The position numbers and the translations under genes are program-made. Below, one piece after another: positions 41,523 to 50,451 of a DNA stretch of 50,851 nucleotides; the first letter of the stretch is position 1, and every line of letters starts with the position of its first letter. The stretch covers positions 1 to 50,851 of the forward strand of contig JAOPZF010000131.1 in assembly GCA_025964255.1 (NCBI GenBank), in the 5' to 3' direction. Source of the DNA: Solirubrobacterales bacterium. GTDB taxonomy: Bacteria; Actinomycetota; Thermoleophilia; Solirubrobacterales; 70-9. The notes beneath the pieces are model-generated. The model did no database searches and had not been told where the DNA came from. It worked only from the letters and a program-made list of their open reading frames with translations.

Positions 41523-43520
41523 GTGCCTGATTTCAACCTCAATGCCGCCTACACGCCGACCGCCGACCAGCCGAAGGCGATCGCCGGCCTCGCCGAGGGC
41601 CTCCGCAAAGGCGAACGCTTCCAGACTCTGCTTGGCGCCACCGGCACCGGCAAGACCTTCACGATGGCGGCGACGATCGCCGAGGTCCAGCGTCCCGCGC
41701 TCGTCATCGCCCACAACAAGACGCTCGCCGCGCAGCTCTGCAACGAGTTTCGCGAGTTCTTCCCGGAAAACGAGGTCAACTACTTCGTCTCCTACTACGA
41801 CTACTACCAGCCCGAGGCCTACGTCCCGGCGCAGGATCTCTACATCGAGAAGGACAGCTCGATCAACGACGAGATCGACCGCCTGCGCCACGCTGCGACG
41901 GCCTCGCTGTTCGCCCGCCGCGACGTGATCATCGTCGCTTCGGTCTCCTGCATCTACGGGATCGGGTCGCCGCAGATCTACAACGAAAAAATGCAGCTCT
42001 TCCAGGTCGGCAACTCGATCGACCGTGACGAAGTGCTGCGCAAGCTGGTCAAGATGCAGTACCAGCGCAACGACGCGGTGCTCGGCCGCGGCTCCTTCCG
42101 GGTCCGTGGCGAGGTGCTCGAGATCATGCCGTCCTACGCCGAGACGGCGTACCGGATCTCGCTCTTCGGCGACGAGATCGAGGGGGTCCAGCACTTCGAC
42201 CCGCTGACCGGCGAAATCATCGACGAGATCGACCACGTCTCGGTCTGGCCGGCGTCCCATTACGTGACCAAAGACGAGACGGTCGAGCGCGCGGTTCTGG
42301 AGATCCGCGCCGAACTGGAATCGAGGACGGCCGAACTCGAGGAGGAAGGCAAACAGCTGGAGGCGCACCGGCTGCGCCAGCGGACCTCCTACGACCTCGA
42401 GATGATCAAAGAGCTCGGCTTCACCTCGGGGATCGAGAACTACTCGCGGATCCTCGACGGGCGCGAACCGGGCACGCCCCCGCACACGCTGATCGACTAC
42501 TTCCCCGACGACTTCATCTGCTTCGTCGACGAGAGCCACCAGACGATCCCGCAGATCGGCGGCATGTACGAAGGCGATCGCTCGCGCAAGCAGACGCTGA
42601 TCGACTTCGGCTTCCGGCTGCCTTCGGCGATCGACAACCGGCCGCTCAAGTTCGGCGAGTTCCTCGAGCGGGTGCAGAGCCTGGTGATGGTCTCGGCGAC
42701 GCCGGGGCAGTTCGAGAAAACCGAAGCGTCGCGGACGGTCGAGCAGATCGTGCGGCCGACCGGAATCATCGATCCGTACATCGAGGTGCGGCCGACCCGC
42801 AACCAGATCGACGACCTGATGAACGAGGCGCGCAAGGTGTCGGATACCGGCGAGCGGATCCTGGTCACGACGCTGACCAAGAAGATGGCCGAGGACCTGA
42901 CCGCCTACCTGCTCGAGTACGGGGTCAAGGTCCGCTATCTCCATTCCGAGATCGACACGCTCGAACGGATCCAGATCATCCGCGACCTGCGGCTCGGCGA
43001 GTACGACGTGCTGGTCGGGGTGAACCTGCTGCGCGAGGGGCTCGACCTGCCCGAGGTGTCGCTGGTCGCGATCCTCGACGCCGACAAGGAGGGTTTCCTG
43101 CGCGGCGAGACGAGCCTGGTGCAGACGATCGGGCGGGCGGCGCGAAACGTCAACGGGCGGGTGCTGATGTACGCCGACAAGGAGACCGACGCGATGCGTG
43201 CGGCGATGAGCGAGACCGACCGCCGGCGGGCGATCCAGATCGCCTACAACGAGGAGCACGGGATCACCCCGGAGACGGTCAAAAAGGGGATCTCGGAGAT
43301 GTCGGAGCTGCTGGCGATGGAAGACCGCGGGCCCGCCAGGCGGCGCCGCAAACGGACCGAGCGCTGGGACAGCCCCGAGGAGCTCGAGAAGACGATCATC
43401 TCGCTCGAGGAGGAGATGCTCGCCGCCGCCGACGACCTCCGCTTCGAGGAGGCGAGCCGGATCCGCGACGAGCTGAAGGAGCTCCGCCGCGACCTCGACG
43501 GGATGACCGCCGGCGCGTAG
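41523..43520 (+). CDS. uvrB: UvrABC excinuclease subunit B
   Basis: A 665-residue UvrB for nucleotide excision repair. Walker A is GATGTGKT (residues 38-45), and the damage-probing beta hairpin is [14 protein letters not shown]. Helicase motifs include [84 protein letters not shown] and QTIGRAARN. The UvrC-binding UVR domain closes the protein. The start is GTG 41523, placed by family alignment and the -10 hexamer. A perfect LexA box upstream predicts SOS induction. Confidence 0.98.
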   Translation: MPDFNLNAAYTPTADQPKAIAGLAEGLRKGERFQTLLGATGTGKTFTMAATIAEVQRPALVIAHNKTLAAQLCNEFREFFPENEVNYFVSYYDYYQPEAYVPAQDLYIEKDSSINDEIDRLRHAATASLFARRDVIIVASVSCIYGIGSPQIYNEKMQLFQVGNSIDRDEVLRKLVKMQYQRNDAVLGRGSFRVRGEVLEIMPSYAETAYRISLFGDEIEGVQHFDPLTGEIIDEIDHVSVWPASHYVTKDETVERAVLEIRAELESRTAELEEEGKQLEAHRLRQRTSYDLEMIKELGFTSGIENYSRILDGREPGTPPHTLIDYFPDDFICFVDESHQTIPQIGGMYEGDRSRKQTLIDFGFRLPSAIDNRPLKFGEFLERVQSLVMVSATPGQFEKTEASRTVEQIVRPTGIIDPYIEVRPTRNQIDDLMNEARKVSDTGERILVTTLTKKMAEDLTAYLLEYGVKVRYLHSEIDTLERIQIIRDLRLGEYDVLVGVNLLREGLDLPEVSLVAILDADKEGFLRGETSLVQTIGRAARNVNGRVLMYADKETDAMRAAMSETDRRRAIQIAYNEEHGITPETVKKGISEMSELLAMEDRGPARRRRKRTERWDSPEELEKTIISLEEEMLAAADDLRFEEASRIRDELKELRRDLDGMTAGA

Positions 43521-43542
43521 CGGGCCGACGGGCGCCGCTCCG

Positions 43543-43548
43543 TAAGCT
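43543..43548 (+). promoter_or_regulatory. TAAGCT -10 hexamer for the thioredoxin gene (leaderless start)
   Basis: TAAGCT ends 6 bases before ATG 43555 in the 34-base gap after uvrB. The same hexamer serves pfk. Confidence 0.5.
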
Positions 43549-43554
43549 TCTTCC

Positions 43555-44313
43555 ATGCCTATAGACGCGACTGAAATCGACTTCGAGCGTGACGTCATCG
43601 AGCGCTCCAAAGAGGTGCCAGTGGTCGTCGACTTCTGGGCCGACTGGTGCGGCCCCTGTAAGCAGCTGAGCCCGGCGCTGGAAGCGGCTGAGACCAAGCG
43701 CGACGGCGAGGTCGTCCTCGCCAAGGTCGACGTGGACTCCAACCAGCAGCTGGCGGCCCAGTTCGGCGTCCAGGGGATCCCGGCGGTGAAGGCCTTCCGC
43801 GACGGCAAGATCGTCGACGAATTCACTGGCGCCGTCCCGCCCGCCCAGGTCGAAGCGTTCTTCGACGGCCTCGCGCCCTCGCGCGCCGACCAGCTGCTGG
43901 CGGCGGGAGACGAGCTCTCCCTGCGCGAGGCGCTCGAACTCGAGCCGCGCCGCGCCGACGTCGCCGTGGCCCTCGCCAAGGCGCGCCTGGCACGCGGGGC
44001 GGACGCCGAGGCCCTGGAGGCGGTCGAGAATTTCCCCGAGGACTTCTCCGCGGCAGGCATCGTCGCCCGCGTGAAGCTGTCCCAGGCCGGCATCGCCCCC
44101 GAGGCATGGTCGGCCCTCGACGAAGGCGACCGCCCAAAGGCCCTCGACAGCTTGCTCGAAGCGATCTCCGCCAACGGCGACGCGACCGACGACCTGGACC
44201 CCGACGAGCGCCGGGACCTGATCCGCAAAGCCATCATCGGCGTCCTCTCGGACCTGGACCCCGCCGACCCCAGCGCCCGCGACTACCGCCGCAAACTCTC
44301 CGCCGCCCTCTAA
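43555..44313 (+). CDS. Thioredoxin-TPR protein, CnoX/YbbN-like
   Basis: A 252-residue protein. The thioredoxin domain (about 1-108) has the active site WCGPC (residues 31-35, VVDFWADWCGPCKQLSP) and the cis-Pro loop GIPAVKAF. The second half is a TPR-like helical region ending in RRDLIRKAIIGVLSDLDPADPSARDYRRKLSAAL, as in YbbN. In E. coli CnoX/YbbN protects clients from over-oxidation and hands them to GroEL; its SxxC site is there replaced, but a full CxxC here suggests real disulfide reductase activity. It lies between uvrB and a DUF559 gene. Confidence 0.88.
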   Translation: MPIDATEIDFERDVIERSKEVPVVVDFWADWCGPCKQLSPALEAAETKRDGEVVLAKVDVDSNQQLAAQFGVQGIPAVKAFRDGKIVDEFTGAVPPAQVEAFFDGLAPSRADQLLAAGDELSLREALELEPRRADVAVALAKARLARGADAEALEAVENFPEDFSAAGIVARVKLSQAGIAPEAWSALDEGDRPKALDSLLEAISANGDATDDLDPDERRDLIRKAIIGVLSDLDPADPSARDYRRKLSAAL

Positions 44314-44326
44314 CCCCCCACCTGCG

Positions 44327-44371
44327 AGCGTTCGCACTTCTCCGCGCTATCCGCGGAGTTCTGCGAACCCT
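44327..44371. repeat. Family B hairpin downstream of the second DUF559 gene
   Basis: Outer arms GTTCGCA/TGCGAAC (44330-44336, 44362-44368) and inner arms TCCGCG/CGCGGA (44341-44346, 44352-44357) flank the apex CTATC. It abuts the DUF559 stop codon (44370-44372, minus strand) and fills the 56-base gap to the thioredoxin gene. Its sequence is about 80 percent identical to the copy at 45.3 kb, in the opposite orientation. Confidence 0.85.
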
Positions 44372-45290
44372 AGGCGGCCGCATGACTCTGGCGGCGGCGA
44401 TTGAGGTGTGCGGAGATTCGTTTTGCGACGTTTCTCGGCTCCCGCTGGAGGCGAGTGCCGGTGATTCGAACGATCTCGATCCCCACCATGGCCAGCTCCT
44501 CCTGTCGTTTGCGATCTTCCTCGAAGGATCGCCGACCGCCGTGGTACTCCCAGCTGTCGAGTTCGACCGCGAAGCGCTCGCGCTCCCAGTAGAAATCGAG
44601 CTCGTAGCCCTCGATGAAGTTGTTGACAAGGGGTCGCCGGACTCCTGCGTCGGCGAGCGCCGCGAGCATCCGCTTCTCGCCACCGGACCTGGTGAATCCC
44701 CGCTCGCGATAGATATCGATCGCTTGGAGCAAGCGGACGCGACCGGGGTGACGACGGACCTCGTCGGCGATGCGGTCGATCGCCGCGATGTCGAGTAGGT
44801 CGAGACGGTCGGCCTTGTCGATGGCGCGTTCCAGCCTGAACCTCTTCGCTTCGGAGGCGTAGTCCATCAACGTTCGCGGCAGCGCGGTCACCGGAAGCCG
44901 CTCCGTCGCGGCTATGTCCTCGTCGCGGAGCGCCGGGCAGTGGTGGAGGCCGATCGCGTCCTGCGAGTGGCCGCGCCAACGCACGCTGACGTTGACGGGT
45001 ACCTTGAGATTCGGCTCCAGTCCCCAGAGCCACACCGCCGACTGGTAGCTGAGGAGTGCGCCCTCTCCGCGGAACATCACGGCCGCCATGCAGAAGCCAT
45101 GCGGGCTGGGTCCCCTGTGGCCGACGGCGAAGATCTTCCGGTGCCAACGGTGAAGTCGACCGGCCGCTACCGCGCGGTCGATCCCATCGTCGGAGTACCC
45201 CAGGGCGACCAACTGTTCGCGACTGACGATCCCGTACTGTCGGGTCGCCAAGGTCGCCATCCGATGATGAATCCGATCTTCGTCTCGCAT
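44370..45290 (-). CDS. AbiEi-type winged-helix / DUF559 nuclease-like protein (2)
   Basis: A 306-residue paralogue of the protein at 28858. The N-terminal winged helix is MATLATRQYGIVSREQLVALGYSDDGIDRAVAAGRLHRWHRKIFAVGH. The C-terminal DUF559 domain shows GGEKRMLAALADAGV, YELDFYWERERFAVELDSWEYHGGRRSFEEDRKRQEEL, with Asp (LDFYW) and Glu (VELD) as candidate metal ligands. The start at 45290 aligns with the paralogue; the open frame extends upstream through the flanking hairpin but without homology. Related hairpins flank the gene on both sides in inverted orientation. It is divergent from uvrA, 156 bases apart. Confidence 0.8.
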   Translation of the reverse strand: MRDEDRIHHRMATLATRQYGIVSREQLVALGYSDDGIDRAVAAGRLHRWHRKIFAVGHRGPSPHGFCMAAVMFRGEGALLSYQSAVWLWGLEPNLKVPVNVSVRWRGHSQDAIGLHHCPALRDEDIAATERLPVTALPRTLMDYASEAKRFRLERAIDKADRLDLLDIAAIDRIADEVRRHPGRVRLLQAIDIYRERGFTRSGGEKRMLAALADAGVRRPLVNNFIEGYELDFYWERERFAVELDSWEYHGGRRSFEEDRKRQEELAMVGIEIVRITGTRLQREPRNVAKRISAHLNRRRQSHAAA

Positions 45291-45334
45291 GCCCCGCCAA
45301 GGGGCGGCAGGCCACGAATTCACCCCCCGCACCG

Positions 45335-45385
45335 CCGAGCGTTCGCAGAAAACCGCGCATAGCGCGGGAAAGTGCGAACGCTCGG
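45335..45385. repeat. Family B hairpin upstream of the second DUF559 gene
   Basis: Perfect 13-base outer arms (45335-45347 and 45373-45385) and inner 6-base arms (45353-45358 and 45362-45367) form a two-tier stem. Read on the minus strand the apex is GCGCTATGCGC. It lies 45 bases before the DUF559 start and about 28 bases from the uvrA LexA box. Confidence 0.88.
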
Positions 45386-45412
45386 GCGGGAGACGCGGCC
45401 GAACGGGTGGGG

Positions 45413-45438
45413 GGAACATCTGTTCGCTTGGGTAGACT
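45413..45438 (+). promoter_or_regulatory. uvrA promoter: LexA box and TAGACT -10 (leaderless start)
   Basis: GGAACATCTGTTCG (45413-45426) contains GAAC-N4-GTTC. TAGACT (45433-45438) ends 8 bases before GTG 45447. The box overlaps the likely -35 region, as at uvrB. Confidence 0.75.
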
Positions 45439-45446
45439 CATTATTC

Positions 45447-48314
45447 GTGCCTGTTTCAGACAAAATCGTCATCTCCGGAGCTCGGGAGCACAACCTTAAG
45501 GACGTGTCCTTGGAGCTGCCTCGCGACGCGCTGATCGTGATCACCGGGCTGTCCGGCTCGGGCAAGTCGAGCCTTGCATTCGACACGATCTACGCCGAGG
45601 GGCAGCGACGTTATGTCGAGTCGCTGTCGTCTTATGCGAGGCAGTTCCTCGGGCTGATGGAGAAGCCCGACGTCGACTCGATCGAGGGGCTCTCGCCGGC
45701 GATCTCGATCGACCAGAAGACCACTTCGCGGAACCCGCGCTCGACCGTCGGCACGGTGACCGAGATCTACGACTACCTGCGGCTCCTCTGGGCGCGGATC
45801 GGCCGGCCGTTCTGCCCCGAGTGCGGCGCCGAGATCACCGGCCAGACCCAGGAGCAGATCGTCGACCGCCTGATGACGATCGAGGACGGCAAGAAATTCA
45901 TGGTGATGGCGCCGGTCGTCCGCGGGCGCAAAGGCGAATACGGGAAATTGCTCGAGCAGATGCGGCTCGAGGGCTACTCGCGGGCCGAGATCAACGGCGA
46001 GCTGCGCCGTCTCGACGAAGACATCGTCCTCGACAAGAAATTCAAACACGACATCTCGATCGTGGTTGACCGGCTGGTGATGAAACCGGAGCTGCGGCGC
46101 CGGCTCTCCGAGTCGGTCGAGGCCGCCGCGGGGATCGCCGCCGGTCTGATCGAAGTCGAGTTCGTCGACTCCGACGAGCCCAAGCTGCTCTTCTCGGAGC
46201 AGTTTGCCTGTCTCAACTGCGGCACCTCGATCCCCGAGCTGGAGCCACGGATCTTCTCCTTCAACTCGCCCCACGGCGCCTGCGACCGCTGCCACGGCCT
46301 CGGCTTCCAGAAAGTGATCGACCCCGAACTGGTGGTCCCCGACCCGACCCTGTCGCTGGGCGAGGGCGCCCTGCAGCCTTGGAACCGCGGCGTCACCGCC
46401 TACTGGCGCCGGCTGATCGCGTCGGTCGCCGAGGCCAACGGCGTCGACATCGACCTGCCCTGGTCGAAACTGAAGAAATCCGAGAAAGAGATCTTCCTCT
46501 ACGGCACCGGTGAGGAGCGCCACCAGGTCACCTACACCAACCGCTTCGGCCGCCGCCGCTCCTACAAGGTCCGCTTCGAGGGGATCGTCAACAACCTGGA
46601 GCGGCGCTACGAAGAGACCGACTCCGAGACCAATCGCGAGCGGATCGAGGGCTACATGGCCGAGCAGCCGTGCCCGGTCTGCCACGGCGCCAGGCTGCGC
46701 GCGGAGAGCCTCGCGGTCAAGATCGCCGGCCTCTCGATCGCCGAATACAGCGACCTCTCGGCGCGGCGCGCGAAAGAGTGGATCGAAGAGCTCGAGCTGA
46801 CCGAGACCGAGCGGGCGATCGCGCGGCTGATCGTGCGCGAGGTGACCGAACGGCTCACCTTCCTCGACAACGTCGGCATCGGCTACCTGTCGATGTCACG
46901 GACGGCGCGCACGCTCTCCGGCGGTGAGGCGCAGCGGATCCGCCTGGCCACGCAGATCGGCTCCAGCCTCGTCGGAGTGATGTACGTGCTCGACGAGCCC
47001 TCGATCGGCCTCCACCAGCGCGACAACGAGAAGCTGATCGCGACGCTCGACCGGCTGCGCGACCTCGGCAACACGGTGATCGTGGTCGAGCACGACGAGG
47101 GGACGATGATGGCCGCCGACCACCTGGTCGACCTCGGCCCGGGCGCCGGCGAGCACGGTGGGCACATCATCTCGGCGGGGACGCCGAAACAGGTGGCCAA
47201 GGACCCGGCCTCGCTGACCGGGCAGTACCTGTCGGGGAAGAAAAAGATCGAGGTGCCGAAGGAGCGCCGCCGGCCGAAAGGCGAGCTGGTGGTGCGTGGC
47301 GCACGCGAACACAACCTCAAGGACGTCACCGTCGACATCCCGCTGGGCGTCTTCTGCTGCGTCACCGGCGTCTCCGGCTCGGGCAAGTCGACGCTGATCA
47401 ACGAGACGCTCTACCCCTCGGTCGCCAACCGCCTGCACCAGGCGAAACTGCGGCCCGGCGCCCACGACGGGATCGACGGCCTCTCGCAGATCGACAAGAT
47501 CATCAACATCGACCAGTCGCCGATCGGCCGCACGCCGCGGTCGAACCCCGCGACCTACACCGGCGTCTTCGACCACATCCGCCAGATCTTCACCCAGACC
47601 CAGGAGGCGCGGGCGCGCGGCTACAAGCCGGGCCGCTTCAGCTTCAACGTCAAAGGCGGGCGCTGCGAGGTCTGCAAAGGCGACGGCCAGATCAAGATCG
47701 AGATGCACTTCCTGCCCGACGTCTACGTGCCCTGCGAGCAGTGCCACGGGAAACGCTACAACCGCGAGACGCTCGAGGTGCGGTTCAAAGGCAAGAACAT
47801 CGCCGAGGTGCTCGAGATGTCGGTCGAGGAGGGGGTCGGGTTCTTCGAAAACGTGCCGAAGATCGCCCGCCGCCTGCGCACGCTGCACGACGTCGGCCTC
47901 GACTACATCCGCCTCGGCCAGCCCGCGACGACGCTCTCCGGCGGCGAGGCGCAGCGGATCAAGCTCGCCACCGAGCTATCCAAAGTCGCGACCGGCGACA
48001 CCCTCTACATCCTCGACGAGCCGACCACCGGACTGCACTTCGCCGATGTCGCGCGGCTGCTCGAGGTCCTCGGCCGACTGGTCGACCAGGGCAACTCGGT
48101 GGTGGTGATCGAGCACAACCTCGACGTGATCAAGACCGCCGACTGGCTGATCGACCTCGGGCCCGAGGGGGGAGACGGCGGCGGCGAGATCGTCGAGGTC
48201 GGGACTCCCGAGGAGGTCGCCGGGGCAAAGGGCTCATACACTGGCCGGTTCCTTGCCGAGTTGGTGAACTCCGCGAAGTCCGCCGGAGGGCGCAAGCTTC
48301 CGGTCGCCGCGTAG
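45447..48314 (+). CDS. uvrA: UvrABC excinuclease subunit A
   Basis: A 955-residue double ABC ATPase that recognises DNA damage and loads UvrB. Two P-loops (GLSGSGKSS near residue 35, GVSGSGKST near 640) and two signature motifs ([34 protein letters not shown]) are present. Zinc-binding clusters are [15 protein letters not shown] with [15 protein letters not shown], and CEVCKGDG with CEQCHGKR. The start is GTG 45447 (protein begins [20 protein letters not shown]); the longer frame upstream runs through the LexA box. SOS control is predicted. uvrA and uvrB are separated by two unrelated genes. Confidence 0.98.
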   Translation: MPVSDKIVISGAREHNLKDVSLELPRDALIVITGLSGSGKSSLAFDTIYAEGQRRYVESLSSYARQFLGLMEKPDVDSIEGLSPAISIDQKTTSRNPRSTVGTVTEIYDYLRLLWARIGRPFCPECGAEITGQTQEQIVDRLMTIEDGKKFMVMAPVVRGRKGEYGKLLEQMRLEGYSRAEINGELRRLDEDIVLDKKFKHDISIVVDRLVMKPELRRRLSESVEAAAGIAAGLIEVEFVDSDEPKLLFSEQFACLNCGTSIPELEPRIFSFNSPHGACDRCHGLGFQKVIDPELVVPDPTLSLGEGALQPWNRGVTAYWRRLIASVAEANGVDIDLPWSKLKKSEKEIFLYGTGEERHQVTYTNRFGRRRSYKVRFEGIVNNLERRYEETDSETNRERIEGYMAEQPCPVCHGARLRAESLAVKIAGLSIAEYSDLSARRAKEWIEELELTETERAIARLIVREVTERLTFLDNVGIGYLSMSRTARTLSGGEAQRIRLATQIGSSLVGVMYVLDEPSIGLHQRDNEKLIATLDRLRDLGNTVIVVEHDEGTMMAADHLVDLGPGAGEHGGHIISAGTPKQVAKDPASLTGQYLSGKKKIEVPKERRRPKGELVVRGAREHNLKDVTVDIPLGVFCCVTGVSGSGKSTLINETLYPSVANRLHQAKLRPGAHDGIDGLSQIDKIINIDQSPIGRTPRSNPATYTGVFDHIRQIFTQTQEARARGYKPGRFSFNVKGGRCEVCKGDGQIKIEMHFLPDVYVPCEQCHGKRYNRETLEVRFKGKNIAEVLEMSVEEGVGFFENVPKIARRLRTLHDVGLDYIRLGQPATTLSGGEAQRIKLATELSKVATGDTLYILDEPTTGLHFADVARLLEVLGRLVDQGNSVVVIEHNLDVIKTADWLIDLGPEGGDGGGEIVEVGTPEEVAGAKGSYTGRFLAELVNSAKSAGGRKLPVAA

Positions 48315-48445
48315 TAGGGTCTCGCCACTGGGCTACGAGTTAAGGAACCGTTGCCCACGCGGCAAAATGCCTGCGCGGGCGCTTGAGCGTCTTGGCGCAA
48401 GGGTATTGTCGCCGGGAATTGTTGGGGGAGAAAAAAGGAGGAGTG
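48315..48445 (+). promoter_or_regulatory. Leader of the sugar ABC operon with strong Shine-Dalgarno
   Basis: 131 bases without a gene. AAAAAAGGAGGA (48431-48442) lies 4 bases before ATG 48446, the best Shine-Dalgarno in the window. TTGAGC (48383) and TATTGT (48404) with a 15-base spacer are a weak promoter candidate. Short inverted repeats (gcccacgc/gcgcgggc near 48354-48380) could be an operator or uvrA terminator. No riboswitch is recognised. Confidence 0.5.
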
Positions 48446-49618
48446 ATGCCCCAATCAGCTTGGATTAAGAGAAGTCTCTTCGCGGCCTGTGCGCTCGCGC
48501 TGATCGCGGCTGTCGTCGCCGGTTGTGGTGGTGGCAGTAGCAGCAGCTCGAGCAGCAGCACCAGCGAAGAAGAACCCGCCGAAACCGGCGGTGGCGGCGA
48601 AGAAAGCAGCGGCGGTGGCGAAGGCGTGAAGATCGCCCTGCTCCTGCCCGAAAACGAAACGCCGCGGTACGAAACGAACGACAAACCGAGCTTCTACAAA
48701 GCCGTAGAAGAACAGTGCTCGGGTTGCGAAATTTCGTACTTCAACGCCAGTGGCGACGCCGAAAAACAGGCGGGCCAGGGCGAAGCTGCACTGACCCAGG
48801 GCGCCGAAGTGCTCGTCGTTGACCCGATGGATTCGAAAGCCGCCGCGGTCATCGTCGAAAAAGCCCACGCTCAGGAAGTACCGACGGTCAGTTATGACCG
48901 CCTGATCGAAAACAGCGAAGTTGCCGGTTACGTCTCGTTCGACAACGAACGGGTCGGCGAACAGCAGGCTGAAAAACTGACCGAAAAGTTGAAAGAAATC
49001 GGCAGTCCCAAAGGGCCGATCATCAAGATCAACGGGGACCCGGCCGACCCGAACGCCGCGCTGTTCAAGAGCGGCTCGAACAAGGTGTTCGAAAAAGAAG
49101 GCGTCGAAATCGCAAAGGAATTCGACACCCCCGGTTGGACCGCTGAAAACGCCCAGAAGGAGGCGGATCAGGCGATCACGTCTCTCGGTAAGGAAGGCTT
49201 CGCCGCCATCTACGCCGCGAACGACGAAACCGGTGGCGGTGCCATCGCCGCAATGAAAGGCGCGGGCATCAACCCGGAAGAAAAGCCGGTCACCGGTCAG
49301 GACTCGACCGTCGCGGGGCTGCAGCGCATCCTCACCGGCGAACAGTTCATGACTATTTTCAAGCCGATCGTCCCGGAGGCGGAAATCGCCGCCGAAATGG
49401 CGATCTCGCTTGGCGAAACCGGTGAAGTGAAAACCAAAGAACCGACCCAGATGATCGAAAACGGCAAGACCGAAGTTCCTTCGATCCTGCTGACGTCGAC
49501 TCCGGTCGTCAAAGAAAACATCAACGAAACGGTTATCGCCGAAAAATTCGTAACGCCGGCGGAACTGTGTGAAGGCGCCTTCGCGGCGGCTTGTAAAGAA
49601 GCAGGGATCTCGGGCTGA
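48446..49618 (+). CDS. Sugar ABC transporter substrate-binding lipoprotein (xylose/ribose type)
   Basis: A 390-residue periplasmic-binding-protein-fold lipoprotein of the type 1 sugar-binding family. A signal peptide (WIKRSLFAACALALIAAVVAGC) ends in the lipobox VAGC (Cys27), then a Ser/Glu/Gly-rich linker. Core motifs are VKIALLLPENETPRYETND, GAEVLVVDPMDSKAA, VPTVSYDRLI, AIYAANDETGGGAIAAMKGAG and VTGQDSTVAGLQRILTGEQFMTIFK, closest to XylF. The start at 48446 follows a strong Shine-Dalgarno. Glutamate is GAA in 48 of 50 cases by hand count, while the ATPase gene 2 bases downstream uses GAG 15 to 4. Confidence 0.93.
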   Translation: MPQSAWIKRSLFAACALALIAAVVAGCGGGSSSSSSSSTSEEEPAETGGGGEESSGGGEGVKIALLLPENETPRYETNDKPSFYKAVEEQCSGCEISYFNASGDAEKQAGQGEAALTQGAEVLVVDPMDSKAAAVIVEKAHAQEVPTVSYDRLIENSEVAGYVSFDNERVGEQQAEKLTEKLKEIGSPKGPIIKINGDPADPNAALFKSGSNKVFEKEGVEIAKEFDTPGWTAENAQKEADQAITSLGKEGFAAIYAANDETGGGAIAAMKGAGINPEEKPVTGQDSTVAGLQRILTGEQFMTIFKPIVPEAEIAAEMAISLGETGEVKTKEPTQMIENGKTEVPSILLTSTPVVKENINETVIAEKFVTPAELCEGAFAAACKEAGISG

Positions 49619-49620
49619 TC

Positions 49621-50451
49621 ATGAGTCCGGGTCATCCCCTTCTCCAGTTAGAGGGGATCAGTAAGCATTTCGGCCCGGTCCACGCGTTGGACCGGGTCGA
49701 TTTCGCCGTCGGCGCCGGCGAGGTCGTAGGCCTCGTCGGCGACAATGGCGCCGGCAAGTCGACGCTGGTCAAGGCCATCGCCGGCATCAATGCCCCCGAC
49801 AGCGGCAAGATCCTCTTCGAAGGCCAAGAGGTCTCGATCAACAAACCCCAGGACGCGACCAATCTGGGGATCGCGACCGTCTACCAGGACCTGGCCCTCT
49901 GCGACAACCTCGACGTGGTCGCCAACCTCTTCCTCGGCAGCGAGGAAAGACTCGGCGGGCCGGGCCTCATCACCCGCCAGCTCGATGAGGTCGCGATGGA
50001 GAACCGCGCCGCGGATCTGCTGTCGAACCTCGCGGTGACGATTCCGAGCCTCCGCAGTGAGGTCGGGACGCTCTCCGGCGGCCAGCGCCAGCAGGTGGCG
50101 GTGGCTCGTTCGCTGCTCGGCGATCCGAAAATCGTGATGCTCGATGAGCCCACCGCGGCACTCGGTGTGCCGCAGACCAAACAGGTCCTTGCCCTGATCA
50201 AACGGCTGCGTGACCGCAATCTCGGGGTCGTCGTGATCAGCCACAACCTGGCCGATGTCTTCGAGGTCTGTGACCGAATCTTCGTACTTCGCCTCGGCCG
50301 TCCGTCGGGCGACTTCAGCTCCACGGAAGTGACCGAGGAGCACGTCGTCGCCGCGATCACCGGGCTCGGCAACAACGCCGGCGCCCGTGCCGAGGTCGTC
50401 GAGGACAAAGCGGAAGCCGCCGATGGCGGCACCGAGGGAGAGAAAGCATGA
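49621..50451 (+). CDS. Sugar ABC transporter ATP-binding protein (single-domain)
   Basis: A 276-residue ATPase with one nucleotide-binding domain. Walker A is GDNGAGKST (residues 40-48), the Q-loop VYQDLALCDNLDVVANLFLG, the signature LSGGQRQQVAVARSLL (151-166) and Walker B IVMLDEPTAALG (D175, E176). The sequence is of the XylG/RbsA/FrcA sugar group, but only one domain is present where XylG and RbsA have two, so it should work as a homodimer like FrcA. It starts 2 bases after the binding-protein stop and overlaps the permease ATG (ATGA). Confidence 0.93.
   Translation: MSPGHPLLQLEGISKHFGPVHALDRVDFAVGAGEVVGLVGDNGAGKSTLVKAIAGINAPDSGKILFEGQEVSINKPQDATNLGIATVYQDLALCDNLDVVANLFLGSEERLGGPGLITRQLDEVAMENRAADLLSNLAVTIPSLRSEVGTLSGGQRQQVAVARSLLGDPKIVMLDEPTAALGVPQTKQVLALIKRLRDRNLGVVVISHNLADVFEVCDRIFVLRLGRPSGDFSSTEVTEEHVVAAITGLGNNAGARAEVVEDKAEAADGGTEGEKA

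Noticed and set aside
40890-44237. A 1115-codon open frame on the minus strand, and other very long antisense frames (for example 13553-16372 and 3774-5357)
   Set aside because: They run antisense to well-identified genes (uvrB, thioredoxin, era to trpE, lepA). GC-rich third positions suppress stops in the mirrored frame, and the translations are low-complexity Arg/Asp/Val-rich with no family signature.
45291-45419. Longer N-terminus for the second DUF559 protein
   Set aside because: The added 43 residues come from the family B hairpin and do not align with the paralogue at 28858, whose start matches ATG 45290.
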